A stretch of 64,000 bases of DNA from CAWGYT01 sp963826795. Lineage in GTDB: Bacteria > Planctomycetota > Planctomycetia > Pirellulales > Pirellulaceae. Of this stretch, positions 1-9,179 are shown piece after piece. The notes below the pieces were generated by a model, which did no database searches, was not told the DNA's origin, and worked only from the letters and a program-made list of their open reading frames with translations. Made by a program: the position numbers and the translations under genes. Within the stretch, counting starts at the first letter, position 1. The number at the start of each line of letters is the position of its first letter. Where the stretch lies: NCBI GenBank assembly GCA_963826795.1, contig CAWGYT010000024.1, positions 186,001 to 250,000 on the forward strand, given 5' to 3'.

Positions 1-1855
1 ATTTCCACCAGAGCGCGGTTACGCCGGCCTCGACGGCCACGCGACGATGACAGGCGGCCGGCAGAACGCTTTCGCGATACGCGTCCGGCTGGCGGTCGAA
101 ACGTTCGCAGCAGGGCATCGAGACGACGCGTGTGCCTGCGCCGAGTCGCTTGGCGGCGTCAATCGCGAGTGACAACTCGCTGCCTGTCGCGATAATGATC
201 CGCTCGAGCGGCCCTGTTTCGGAAATGGCGACATAGCCGCCTCGTTCGGCCCCTTCACGCCGCGAACGGACCGGAATCGAATTCAGGGTGGGAACTTTCT
301 GCCGGGTTAGCAGCAGCGCGGTGGGGCCGTCGTGACGCTGGAGAGCCGACGCGAAAGCGCCAGCTACCTCTTCCGGATCAGCGGGACGAGAGACATCCAG
401 GTTGGGGATCAGGCGCAGGGCGCTGCAGGTTTCCACGGGTTGATGGGTGGGGCCGTCCTCGCCGACGCCGACCGAGTCGTGCGTGAACAGATAGACGACC
501 GGCAACTTCGCGAGCGCCGCCAGTCGGATCGAAGGACGCAGGTAGTCGGCGAATACGGCGAAGGTCGCGCCGGTCGCGAGCAAGAGGCCATCGTAAGCGA
601 TTCCGTTCAGAATCGCGCCCATCGCATGCTCGCGGATTCCAAACCAGACATTGCGCCCCCGACGATTGTCGCGGCTGAAATCGCCGCCGTCTTGGATGTA
701 GTTTTTGGTCGAGCCGAACAGATCGGCGCTGCCGGTCAGCAGCAGTGGTAACGACTTGGCCAAGGCTTGTATCACAACGCCTCCCGCACCGCGGGTCGCA
801 TCGGCATAGTCGCGGGAAAACTCGGGGATGGAATCGACCAGGTCGCCTGGAATCGCGCGTTCCCGCCCGCGTTGCAGGAGCGCCGCCCGCTCCGGGTTGG
901 CCGCCTGCCAGGCTTGAAACGTCGCCAGCCACCGGTCGTATTTGGCGATCTGAGCCGCCTTGTGGCCCGCGAAGAAATCGCGGACTTCGGACGAAACATA
1001 GAACGTCTCTTTGGGCAGTCCGAGCCCTTGGCGGGCGGCGGCGGCAAACTTTGCGCCGCTTTCGCCATGCGCCTTGGCGGTTCCGGCCACTTCCGGAATT
1101 CCCTGGCCGATCAGCGTGTGGGCGATGATCAATTTCGGACGACCGTTGTCGCTGGCCTTGGCCTGCTCAAACGCTTGCCGGAACACCTCCATGTCATGGC
1201 CATCGACCGTGACCACATCAAATCCGTACGCCTCGAATCGCTTGCCCGTCTCTTCGCTTTGCGTCACCTCGGCCATCGCATCCAGCGTGACTCGGTTGGA
1301 ATCGTAGATCAAAATCAGGTTGTCCAAGCCCAGGTGTCCGGCCAAGGCGGCCGCCTCCGAGGCCACGCCCTCCTGGAGACAGCCGTCGCCGGCCAAGGCG
1401 ACCACGTGATAGTCGAGTATCGGATGCTCGGCCGTATTGAAACAAGCCGCCAGAAATTTGCCGCTCAGTGCATATCCCACCGCGTTTCCGACGCCTTGAC
1501 CGAGCGGCCCCGTGGTCGCCTCGACGCCCGCCGTTTCATGGTACTCGGGATGGCCCGGCGTCTGACTGCCGAGCTGCCGGAAATGACGGATCTGTTCCAG
1601 GGAGAGGTCGTAGCCGGCCAAGTGCAGCCAGGCATAGAGAAACATGCTGCCGTGCCCGGCGGACAGGATGAACCGATCGCGATTGATCCAGCGGGGCTCG
1701 GCCGGGTTGTAAACCAACGCATCTCCGAAGAGAACCGCCCCCATTTCCGCGGTTCCCAGGGGCAGGCCCAGATGTCCCGAGCTGCAAGCATGAACGGCGT
1801 CGATCGCCAAACCTCGGGCGGTCGCGGCGGCTTGCGAAAGTAGATCCTTGTTCAT
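1..1855 (-). CDS. tkt: transketolase, 3' end cut off by the window edge
   Basis: Thiamine-diphosphate enzyme of the non-oxidative pentose phosphate pathway and carbon-fixation cycles; it moves two-carbon ketol units between sugar phosphates in the cytoplasm. Translating the minus strand from the ATG at 1855 gives one uninterrupted frame of 618 codons to the window edge. It starts MNKDLLSQAAATARG and runs through the substrate-binding stretch SSGHLGLPLGTAEM, the GHGS(M) segment, the ThDP-binding GDGCLQEGVASEAA region and the pyrimidine-domain IREHAMGAILNG block. A complete enzyme is about 660 residues, so roughly 40-60 C-terminal residues lie outside. No clear Shine-Dalgarno precedes the start; the bases upstream on this strand are TCCCTCCTTC. 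I checked the frame by direct reading and found no frameshift. The family assignment is firm. Confidence 0.93.
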   Translation of the reverse strand, partial: MNKDLLSQAAATARGLAIDAVHACSSGHLGLPLGTAEMGAVLFGDALVYNPAEPRWINRDRFILSAGHGSMFLYAWLHLAGYDLSLEQIRHFRQLGSQTPGHPEYHETAGVEATTGPLGQGVGNAVGYALSGKFLAACFNTAEHPILDYHVVALAGDGCLQEGVASEAAALAGHLGLDNLILIYDSNRVTLDAMAEVTQSEETGKRFEAYGFDVVTVDGHDMEVFRQAFEQAKASDNGRPKLIIAHTLIGQGIPEVAGTAKAHGESGAKFAAAARQGLGLPKETFYVSSEVRDFFAGHKAAQIAKYDRWLATFQAWQAANPERAALLQRGRERAIPGDLVDSIPEFSRDYADATRGAGGVVIQALAKSLPLLLTGSADLFGSTKNYIQDGGDFSRDNRRGRNVWFGIREHAMGAILNGIAYDGLLLATGATFAVFADYLRPSIRLAALAKLPVVYLFTHDSVGVGEDGPTHQPVETCSALRLIPNLDVSRPADPEEVAGAFASALQRHDGPTALLLTRQKVPTLNSIPVRSRREGAERGGYVAISETGPLERIIIATGSELSLAIDAAKRLGAGTRVVSMPCCERFDRQPDAYRESVLPAACHRRVAVEAGVTALWWK

Positions 1856-2013
1856 CACGATTCGCTTGCTGAAGGAGGGAACCCATCCGCGCCGTCGCTC
1901 GACCATACCACACGTCGATTTCGACCGAATAGGCCCGGGAGTGTAACTCCTTCGGCCTGGGATCGTCAACGTGCCCCTCACGTGCGCCGGGCTCGCCCTG
2001 CCGACGCGAGCGC

Positions 2014-2046
2014 AAAAAAATCGCTCGTTGTCACCAACGAGCGATT
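2014..2046 (-). terminator. intrinsic terminator of the receiver-domain gene
   Basis: On the minus strand two perfectly complementary 12-base arms (2046-2035 and 2030-2019) flank a 4-base loop, and a run of seven T follows directly (2020-2014). It lies about 50 bases past the stop of the receiver-domain gene at 2099, the textbook position and shape for a factor-independent terminator. Confidence 0.85.
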
Positions 2047-2098
2047 CGGCTTTGGGGTCTGGCGGCCTCCGCCCGGAGTCGCCACGGCCCGCCGTGCG

Positions 2099-2590
2099 TT
2101 AACGCTTGACGCTCGCCGCGGATCCGTTGCCGTCGATCAGGACGCGGGGTGCCTTCGGTGCGACCGAATGCGCCGCATTGTCGATATGCCGGCGGACGAG
2201 ATGGGGCATCCAAAGAGCCTTGTCGACCAGCTCGACCAGCACCGAGGGGTCAATTGGCTTGCTCAGGCAATAAGTCCCTCCAGCCCGTCGGGACTCATCG
2301 ATAATCTCACTTCCGCGGGACTGCGCGATGAAGATGACGGGGATGTCCTGACGCGGATACTCCTGCTTGACCGTTTGAGCGAATTCAAAGCCACTGCAGG
2401 CATCCAGCTGGACCTCGAGAATCATCAGGCTGGGCATGTGGCTCCGGGCGGACACCAACGCGCGGGCCGCGCTCGTCGACGACTCGCACTGAAACCCTTC
2501 GCTCCGCAGCACAGCGCCGATTCGGTCGAGTTCTTGACGGTCGTGATCGACGACCAGGACGCGAACAGATTCGTTTCCAGATTTGCCCAT
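2099..2590 (-). CDS. receiver-domain (CheY-like) protein with Glu at the phospho-acceptor site
   Basis: A 163-residue protein that is essentially one response-regulator receiver domain (about residues 9-125) plus a 35-residue tail without a recognisable output domain. Strand 1 ends VLVVDHD (15-17), so the usual acidic pair is partly kept. The conserved lysine is in CLSKPID (Lys111). The phospho-acceptor position, in LMILEVQLD, is Glu59 instead of Asp. In this family Asp-to-Glu changes often mimic the phosphorylated state, so it may be locked on or act as a phosphorylation-independent adaptor; that is inference. A Shine-Dalgarno AGGAG sits 10 bases before the ATG at 2590. No histidine kinase is adjacent. 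A perfect terminator follows. Confidence 0.85.
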   Translation of the reverse strand: MGKSGNESVRVLVVDHDRQELDRIGAVLRSEGFQCESSTSAARALVSARSHMPSLMILEVQLDACSGFEFAQTVKQEYPRQDIPVIFIAQSRGSEIIDESRRAGGTYCLSKPIDPSVLVELVDKALWMPHLVRRHIDNAAHSVAPKAPRVLIDGNGSAASVKR

Positions 2591-2853
2591 GTGAGTTCAC
2601 TCCTGCTGGATTTCCGCATCAGTACCGGTCGTGGCCGGCGCCCATCGGACGGCTAGTCTCGCCCCCCGTTGAGGGCGATTGAATCTAAAACTCATCAATT
2701 CACCGCGACGACGAGGCGAGAACGCAGCGAATCGCTTAATGACAACGAAATATAGCTTGCGTTCCACGGCAGCCGGTCCAAGCCGCGAGAAATTGGCCGC
2801 CCGCCTGGGGGCTCCTGGCCACGGCGGGACGAGCGGCGGAAGGAGGCCTTCGG
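2591..2853. other. divergent intergenic region
   Basis: Separates the minus-strand receiver gene from the plus-strand TPR gene and must hold both promoters. I see no strong -35/-10 or GG-N10-GC box and no repeat. The only clear signal is AAGGAGG at about 2839-2845, eight bases before the TTG taken as the next gene's start. Confidence 0.5.
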
Positions 2854-5040
2854 TTGTTTCATGCCGCGACCGGGATTAAACTGAACGTGCGCCGATCCCT
2901 GGGCAATTCGCAGCGGCGGCGGGTCGCCGCCGAGCAGGACTTTGGCCACGAGCGCCCTGTCAATTCGATCCATCAAGGGTTTGCTGCAGCTGATGTCGAC
3001 CGCAGATCATCGACCGGCCATCCGAATTCCGCGTGGGAAGGCGGTGATCCTGCCGAAAAATGCGTGGATCATTGGCGCCGCGCCGACCTGTTGTTGTTCC
3101 TGGGGACGCCTTTGCTGCTGATCGCCCTGTTCCAGATCGCGGAGCGATTCTGGAGTCTCGCGGCGCTGAGTGTCTTCACCACGGTCTTGGCGATGGGGCA
3201 CTATTTGCCAGGCCTGATGCGGGCCTATGGCGATCCGGCCTTGTTCCGACGTTTCCGTTGGCGATTCATCCTGGCGCCGATTTTCTTCATCACGGCCGCG
3301 ATCGTGATGATTCAGCGCGACTCCCAGGCCTTTCTGATGGTGGTCGTGGTCTGGGGAGCCTGGCACTGGCTGATGCAGACCTATGGCTTGGTCCGGATCT
3401 ATGACTCCAAGGCCCGCAACTTCGATTCCCTCTCGGCGCGACTCGACTACACGCTCTGCCTCGCCTGGTTCGGCGTGCTCTACTGGCAAACCGACGGAGC
3501 CTCCGGTGTCTTGATGCACTACTATCGCGCCGGCGGTCGCTTTCCGCCCGAATGGGTGCCGCTGGTCGCCAAGGTATGGGGTGCGGCCACGCTGGCCATT
3601 ACGCTGTTGTACGTCGTGCATCTCGTGAAGCGCACTCGAGCCGGCAATCCGCCCAGCCCGCTGAAGCTCTTGCTGTTGGTCGTTTCCTTTGTTTACTACC
3701 TCTACGCTTTCGGATATGCCTCGAGTAAGTTGATCGCGTTCGGGTTATTCGAAGGCTATCACGACATCCAGTATTTGGCGATTGTGTGGGTCTTCAATCG
3801 AAACCGCGCGGCGAAGGATTCCTCAGCCGGCACCTTCACGCGCTTTTTGTTTCGCCAACGAATGCCTCTGATTCTGTTGTACGTCGTCTTGTGCTTGGCG
3901 TTTGGCAGCTACGACTTTGTGGCCCGGTCGATGGATGAAGGTCAAATCGCTCAGGTGGCGTTGAGCGTGATTACCGGACTGGCGCTCATTCATTTCTACT
4001 TCGATGGATTCATTTGGAGAATTCGCGAACCCGAAACACGTGCCACGCTCGAGGTTGAAGGCGACGCGCCAGCGTCGCGCGTTGCGCGCTTGACGCCGTC
4101 CCTGCGACACGGATTACTCTGGGTCGCCCTCGTCGTCCCTCTGGGACTGCTGGTGGTCACCGAGTCAGGAGGTCGCGCCGTGGACGAATTGACCGCGTGT
4201 CAGGAGGTTCTGCGAGCTCGTCCCGACAGCCACAAGGCGCATTACCTGCTTGGCAGCGAGCTGCTGGCGGAGGGGCAAGTCGAGCGGGCGCGGCCGCACA
4301 TCGAGCGGGCTCGAGAGCTTCGTCCCGGGTACGACCTGTACGAAGTCCTCCACGCCGATCTCGTACTCGCCCGCGAGCAGCTTAGCGACGCCGAACTGGA
4401 CGAGGTGATTCGCAGTTACGAGCGTGCCGAAAAGACGCGACCCGAGGTGGCCAAGATGCACCGTAACTGGGCCACGGCGCTGCGGCGTCGGGGTGACCTT
4501 CGGGCCGCTGCGGGACGTTACCAAGTTGCCTTGCTGCTGGACCCCACCGATGCCAACGCCTTCTACGAATATGCGGTCGTCCTGGCGCGGCAGCGAAACT
4601 TCCAGGCGGCCGGCCAAGCCTGTGCCCACGCGGTCGAACTCAATCCGGATCACGTGGAGGCTCGTTCGCTCCTCGGGTCGATCCTGATGGCGCTCGGACA
4701 ACACGAACAGGCGCTCACGCATTACCGCGAGGCGCTCCGCGTCGAACCCCGCCACGCCCGCGTCTTGGTTCAGCTGGCTCTCGCCCTGGCCACCGTGCCC
4801 TCCGAGTCGTTGCGTGACCCGGTCGAGGCGTCTCGCCTGGCCGATACGGTGCGCGACGTGACTGGCGATCAGGACCCGGGACTTCTGAATGATTTGGCAA
4901 CGGTCTATTTCGCGACCGGCCACAGCGACACCGCGCTGGCCGTGCTCCGACGCGCCGTGATGCTCTATCAACAGGCCGGACAGGTCGACGCAGCAAATCA
5001 ACTGTTGCAACGGATCGCACGAGCGGCCGTTCGATCGTAG
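2854..5040 (+). CDS. polytopic membrane protein with intramembrane His motifs and C-terminal TPR repeats
   Basis: 728 residues if translation begins at the TTG at 2854, which has a strong AAGGAGG eight bases upstream. The first ~70 residues look poorly conserved, so a later GTG start is possible. From about residue 75 to 440 there are around ten hydrophobic segments with repeated histidine motifs in or beside the membrane: GHYLPG (His116), AWHWLMQTYG (His171), GYHDIQYL (His303) and HFYFDGFIWR (His380). Residues ~445-720 are tandem TPR units (for example the stretch around AHYLLGSELLAEGQ). The motif pattern recalls membrane metal enzymes such as the Brp/Blh carotene oxygenases, but I cannot claim homology. 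TPRs suggest a protein-binding cytoplasmic or periplasmic tail. Function unknown. Confidence 0.75.
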   Translation: MFHAATGIKLNVRRSLGNSQRRRVAAEQDFGHERPVNSIHQGFAAADVDRRSSTGHPNSAWEGGDPAEKCVDHWRRADLLLFLGTPLLLIALFQIAERFWSLAALSVFTTVLAMGHYLPGLMRAYGDPALFRRFRWRFILAPIFFITAAIVMIQRDSQAFLMVVVVWGAWHWLMQTYGLVRIYDSKARNFDSLSARLDYTLCLAWFGVLYWQTDGASGVLMHYYRAGGRFPPEWVPLVAKVWGAATLAITLLYVVHLVKRTRAGNPPSPLKLLLLVVSFVYYLYAFGYASSKLIAFGLFEGYHDIQYLAIVWVFNRNRAAKDSSAGTFTRFLFRQRMPLILLYVVLCLAFGSYDFVARSMDEGQIAQVALSVITGLALIHFYFDGFIWRIREPETRATLEVEGDAPASRVARLTPSLRHGLLWVALVVPLGLLVVTESGGRAVDELTACQEVLRARPDSHKAHYLLGSELLAEGQVERARPHIERARELRPGYDLYEVLHADLVLAREQLSDAELDEVIRSYERAEKTRPEVAKMHRNWATALRRRGDLRAAAGRYQVALLLDPTDANAFYEYAVVLARQRNFQAAGQACAHAVELNPDHVEARSLLGSILMALGQHEQALTHYREALRVEPRHARVLVQLALALATVPSESLRDPVEASRLADTVRDVTGDQDPGLLNDLATVYFATGHSDTALAVLRRAVMLYQQAGQVDAANQLLQRIARAAVRS

Positions 5041-5115
5041 GGAGTTGAGTCGCTCGGCGGGGCAGCTCGTCCGGCGTCCGGCCGGAGCGTCCCGCGCCGG
5101 CGAAACCTCGCCCGC

Positions 5116-6339
5116 TCAATCGCGCCGCAAGTTGACATCCGAGGGCAGTGAATGGGCGCGGACGTACCAGGTTTTCCAGTCGTCTTCCGCGTAGCGATAG
5201 TTCTGCTTGGTCAGCCCGATCAGCGCCTCGAGGACACTCTTATTCTGCACGTGCTGAATGATTTTCTGAGGGCCGCCGCCAACACTCAGCCCATTCATTC
5301 CGCCGCTGCCGTCGGATGTTCCGCCAAACGACGGACGGATGTTTCCCGCCGGCTGGACGATCGTTTCATGTTGCGTCACAAGAGCCTCAATCAAGGGCAC
5401 GATCGCCTCGGGATCGCCCAAACGGCCGAGTCCGACGGCGGCGCGATTGACCATGCGATTGTCCTTGCTGGCGAGACCCTGCGTGAAGGCCGTCAATGCG
5501 GGGATTCGTCCGAGCTGTTTCAAATGGTCGATGCACCGCAGGCGGACTTCCAGGTCGTCGTCATTCAAGGCGGAAGCCAGCAACGCGTTCACGACGTTCG
5601 AGCCGCCGATCCGCGCGAGCGAATCGACATACATCGCGCGGAGCGCCGGGTCGGACTCCGCAGCGAGTAACTCGGCGAGCCCCATGGCGGCCAGCGGATC
5701 GCTAACATCCCTCAACCTCTGCATCGCCTCGCCGTGTCGCCGGCCGCCCAGCCACCCCCGCCAGACTCGCAGATTCTTGCGCCATTCCTTCTGCGCTAAT
5801 TCAATTTCCCGCTCCTGTTCCAACACGGCGACCTGCTGCGGAAGCCGCCAGGTCCCTTTGTAGCGAATGTAGCCCTGGGCCTCCATGAAGTCTTCGGGCC
5901 GTGTCCACTTGCCACCCAACATGCCGTATCCGAGTGCCCGCCGCGCCTCGGCGTGGTTCGTGTCGTGTCGCAGGACTTGTCGCCAATGGAATTCCTTGCG
6001 ATCGCCCAAGCCATGTTGCTGGCACCATTTGGCCATCGCCTCATGCCCTCGCGCCGTATCGGGCATCTCCGGCAACAACTGCTCGTATTGCTCTTCCTCC
6101 GCCGTGGGCTCGACCACGCGTCCGACCTGGCTGGCCGCGATTTTCGCGTGAATCCCATCCGACAGCCGCACCAGGTAGCTCGCTTCTTCATCCGACGCAC
6201 CCGGACTCGGCCGTCGGAGGATCGTGCCCACCACCTGTCCGCCGTTCTTCAGCAGCAACTGATCCTCGGCGGCGGGCGCGGTCGTCAAGCCGCCGCCCCA
6301 GGCGATCAGCGTCACTCCCCAAATGAGTTGCCGATGCAT
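5116..6339 (-). CDS. secreted HEAT-like repeat protein
   Basis: 407 residues with a signal peptide (hydrophobic core to about residue 20, cleavage near APAA, ~24). A short N-terminal module (LLLKNGGQVVGTI ... GRVVEP) resembles the small beta domain often found at the start of exported planctomycete proteins. Then comes a charged segment with W-rich motifs (RALGYGMLGGKWTRPEDFM, KGTWRLP), then alpha-helical repeats of HEAT/Armadillo type (ALRAMYVDSLARIGG, DLEVRLRCIDHLKQLG, RMVNRAAVGLGRLGD) to about residue 320, with a Gly/Ser-rich insertion near 330-355. GGAGG lies 10 bases before the ATG at 6339. Probably a periplasmic scaffold; no catalytic motif is visible. It converges on the TPR gene with a 75-base gap. 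Confidence 0.8.
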   Translation of the reverse strand: MHRQLIWGVTLIAWGGGLTTAPAAEDQLLLKNGGQVVGTILRRPSPGASDEEASYLVRLSDGIHAKIAASQVGRVVEPTAEEEQYEQLLPEMPDTARGHEAMAKWCQQHGLGDRKEFHWRQVLRHDTNHAEARRALGYGMLGGKWTRPEDFMEAQGYIRYKGTWRLPQQVAVLEQEREIELAQKEWRKNLRVWRGWLGGRRHGEAMQRLRDVSDPLAAMGLAELLAAESDPALRAMYVDSLARIGGSNVVNALLASALNDDDLEVRLRCIDHLKQLGRIPALTAFTQGLASKDNRMVNRAAVGLGRLGDPEAIVPLIEALVTQHETIVQPAGNIRPSFGGTSDGSGGMNGLSVGGGPQKIIQHVQNKSVLEALIGLTKQNYRYAEDDWKTWYVRAHSLPSDVNLRRD

Positions 6340-6703
6340 CGAATGAAACCTCCGCTTTGGGCGGAATTACCCGTCGCGCGACTCCAGGGCGCATCCCCGG
6401 AAGGCAGTTTTGTCCAGTCGGTCTCGTTTATTTTACACAGCCTCACGCCGCGCGGGCTCGGAATTTCAGATCGGAGCGCGTCTGGCCGGACCCCCCGGAC
6501 TGTGCCCGCGGCAGGATCCGCTCAGCCGCGCCGCGGACCGTGGACGACGCGAGCTGCCGCGGGACGGCCCGGAAAATTGCCAGCCCTCCAACGAAACAGG
6601 GCCTGCCGAGTGGCAGGCCAACGAAACAGGGCCTGCCGAGTGGCAGGCCCCGCTGCGATTCGTTCTGGGCACAACGACCTGCCGAGGCGGGTCGCTGCGA
6701 CGA
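6340..6703. other. intergenic region downstream of groEL
   Basis: Lies between the groEL stop and the start of the secreted repeat gene; both genes are minus strand. Apart from the two tandem hairpins at 6589-6648 I see no coding potential: the ORFs here overlap low-complexity bases and resemble no family. The promoter of the downstream gene must be in its left part. Confidence 0.5.
6589..6648 (-). terminator. tandem pair of hairpins, probable groEL terminator
   Basis: Two exact 30-base direct repeats (6589-6618 and 6619-6648). Each holds the inverted repeat GCCTGCC-N4-GGCAGGC. Read on the minus strand each stem is followed by CCCTGTTTCGTT, a modest T-rich tail, starting about 55 bases past the groEL stop. 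The position fits a doubled terminator; the weak U tract leaves a REP-like element possible. Confidence 0.55.
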
Positions 6704-8331
6704 TCAATACATGTCGTAGTCGCCGCCGTGCCCAGCGGCCTTCTTCTTTTCGTCTTTCGGCTTCTCAGCGATCAGGGCGTCGCTGGTCAGCAGCAGCGTC
6801 GCGACGCTGGCCGCGTTGGCCAGGGCCGTGCGCGTTACCTTCGTGGGATCGATCACGCCCGCCTCGACCAAATCCTGGTAGGTATTGGTCAGCGCGTTGT
6901 ATCCCTGATTGCCCTTCATCTCCGAGACGCGTTCGCAGACGATGCCGCCATCTTCGCCGGCATTCTCCGCGATCATCGTCAGCGGAGCTCGGCATGAGCG
7001 AATCACGATCCGATAGCCGACCTGCTGATCGTGCGACAGCTCGGCGCTCGGCTTGACCGCCGTCGAGGCACGCAGCAAGGCGACGCCGCCACCTGGCAGG
7101 ATCCCTTCTTCCACCGCCGCGCGGGTGGCGTGGAGGGCATCTTCGACGCGGGCCTTCTTCTCCTTCATTTCACTCTCGGTGGCCGCACCGACATTGACCT
7201 TCGCGACACCGCCCGCCAACTTGGCGAGACGTTCTTCCAGCTTCTCCCGATCGTAGTCGCTGGTCGCGTTCTCGATCTCTCGGCGGATCTGGTCGATTCG
7301 AGCCTTGATGTCCGTGCTCTTGCCAGCATCCCTCGATGATGGTCGTGTTTTCCTTATCGATGATAATCTTCTTCGCTCGACCTAGATCGGTGATCGGCAA
7401 GGATTCGAGCTTCATGCCCAGCGCCTCGAATACCGCCGTGCCGCCGGTCAGGATCGCAATGTCTTCCAGCATCGCCTTGCGGCGGTCGCCGTAACCCGGT
7501 GCCTTCACCGCACAGCACTTGAACGTGCCGCGGAGCCGGTTGATGACCAGCGTCGCCAGCGCTTCGCCGTCCACGTCTTCCGCCACAATCAACAGCGGCT
7601 TGCTCTGCTGCACAATTGCCTCCAGCAGCGGAACCAGGTCCTTGATGCTGGAGATCTTCTTCTCGAAGACCAGGACATAGGCGTCTTCCAGCACGCACTC
7701 CATGCTGTTGGGATCCGTGACGAAGTACGGGCGACAGGTAACCGCGATCGAACTGCATCCCCTCGACCCACTCGACTTCCGTCTTCAGGCTCTTGCCCTC
7801 GTCGACCGTGATCACGCCGTCCTTGCCGACCTTTTCCATCGCGTCGGCCAGCAACGAACCGATCTCACGGTCGTTGTTCGAGGCGATCGCGCCGACGTTC
7901 GCCATTTCCTCCTTGCTCTTAATCTTGATGGACATCTTGCCCAGCTTCTCGGTGATGTCGCTCACCGCCTGCTCGATGCCCTGCTTCATTTGAATCGGAT
8001 TCACGCCCGCAACGACTGCCTTCAGGCCCTCGTTGAAGATCGCTTCGGCCATCACCGTGGCGGTCGTCGTGCCATCACCCGCGACGTCGCTCGTCTTGCT
8101 CGCCACCTCGCGGACCATCCGGGCGCCCATGTTCTCGTAGACATCCTCCAGGTCGATTTCTTTGGCGACGGTGACCCCGTCCTTGGTGACGGTTGGCGAA
8201 CCAAAACTCTTCTGCAGAATCACGTTGCGTCCCTTGGGACCGAGCGTGACCTTGACGGCCCGAGCCAGCTTCGAGACGCCGCGGCGAATCGCCTCACGGG
8301 CCTCCTGATCAAATGCAATCATCTTCGCCAT
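6704..8331 (-). CDS. groEL: chaperonin GroEL (60 kDa), reading frame broken by two single-base insertions
   Basis: ATP-driven protein-folding chamber that works with GroES. Three consecutive frames each match GroEL: N-terminal MAKMIAFDQEAREAIRRG with the nucleotide motif VAGDGTTTATV, the apical-domain part (LLIVAEDVDGEALATL, KAPGYGDRRKAML) and the C-terminal part (VEEGILPGGGVALL). An extra base at about 7728 turns SPYFVTDPNSM into SPVLRHG, and another at about 7328 breaks IIEGAGKSTDIKAR. Removing both gives 541 residues, the normal length. Start ATG 8331 has GGAG 11 bases upstream. The C-terminus is GHGGDYDMY rather than GGM repeats. Both shifts fall in invariant sequence, so sequencing error is more likely than a pseudogene. 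It follows groES by 181 bases, the usual operon order. Confidence 0.93.
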
Positions 8332-8512
8332 GAAGGAAACTCCTATTTCTCGTATTGAGGTTGTCTTCTGCTCGAGCGACCCACGCTGGTCGCCGAATTG
8401 AATGTTTGTTTCCAGTGCGGGTGAAAATCCGAGTCCGGACGGTGGCGAGCCCGACGGGGGGATCATTGCCTGCCAGCAAGGTCGAACCCGAACACCCGGT
8501 TGGGCAGGTTAC

Positions 8513-8833
8513 CTAGCCCTCGATGATCGCCAGGATCTCGTCCTCACGCATCAACAACAACTCGTCGTCGCCCACCTTGAAGGTTTCCCCCGCGTAGCTG
8601 CTGAAGATGACTCGATCGCCGACCTTGACCTGAAACTCGCTGCGGGTGCCGTCATCGAGCAGCCGACCGTCACCGATGTTCTCGATCTTGCCGCGAGCCG
8701 GCCTATCCTGGGCCGAATCGGGCAGCACAATCCCGCCCGCCGTCGTGGTTTCTGCATCCTCACGCCGAACGACGACGCGATCCCCCAGCGGCTGCAGCTT
8801 GATTTTCGTTTTTGACTTCGTCGCAGTTGCCAT
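8513..8833 (-). CDS. groES: co-chaperonin GroES
   Basis: 106 residues: lid of the GroEL chamber. Typical landmarks are LQPLGDRVVVRREDAE at the N-terminus, the mobile loop TTTAGGIVLPDSAQDRPARG, the VGDRVIFSSYAGETFKVG core and the terminal ILAIIEG. A basic Thr/Lys-rich leader of about 10 residues precedes the domain. GGGAGG sits 10 bases before the ATG at 8833. The gene is intact and lies upstream of groEL in the same orientation. I found no CIRCE operator (TTAGCACTC-N9-GAGTGCTAA) upstream, so HrcA control is not supported here. Confidence 0.95.
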   Translation of the reverse strand: MATATKSKTKIKLQPLGDRVVVRREDAETTTAGGIVLPDSAQDRPARGKIENIGDGRLLDDGTRSEFQVKVGDRVIFSSYAGETFKVGDDELLLMREDEILAIIEG

Positions 8834-9179
8834 CGATTCAGACCTCCCGACACCTGAACTTCTGTTTATCAGCTATGAGCGATCTGCCGAAACCACCGTG
8901 GTCGGCAGGCTGACTGCCAAATTAGACGGACTTCCGTCACCGGCCGGACCCCTCAACGCAACTCCCGGACCAAATTTCCACCGGCTTGATAAATTGGCGA
9001 GCCCCTTGGGCTTAGGGCGAATGCCGTTGCGAGCGTGCCTGACCGGGACGCCACGCTGGCAGTCGAACGTCGCTGTCGGCTCGCTTCGCTGCCATTTTGA
9101 CAGAGGCGGTTGTTGGAGGGCCGGCGGGAAATCAGAATTGACGTTTTGACTTGACGCGGAAATCTCGACCGAGGACACG
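8834..9179. other. divergent intergenic region groES / zinc-ribbon gene
   Basis: 346 bases that must hold the groESL heat-shock promoter (minus strand) and the promoter of the next plus-strand gene. I see no CIRCE, no strong sigma-70 box, no GG-N10-GC box and no repeat. The ORFs here have no family resemblance. Confidence 0.5.

Noticed and set aside
767..1843. 358-residue plus-strand open frame
   Set aside because: Antisense to the transketolase gene, which reads through the same DNA with all conserved motifs.
6704..8331. Programmed frameshifting or a split groEL
   Set aside because: Two breaks in invariant sequence without slippery heptamers; similar breaks occur in gyrA and others, so error is simpler.
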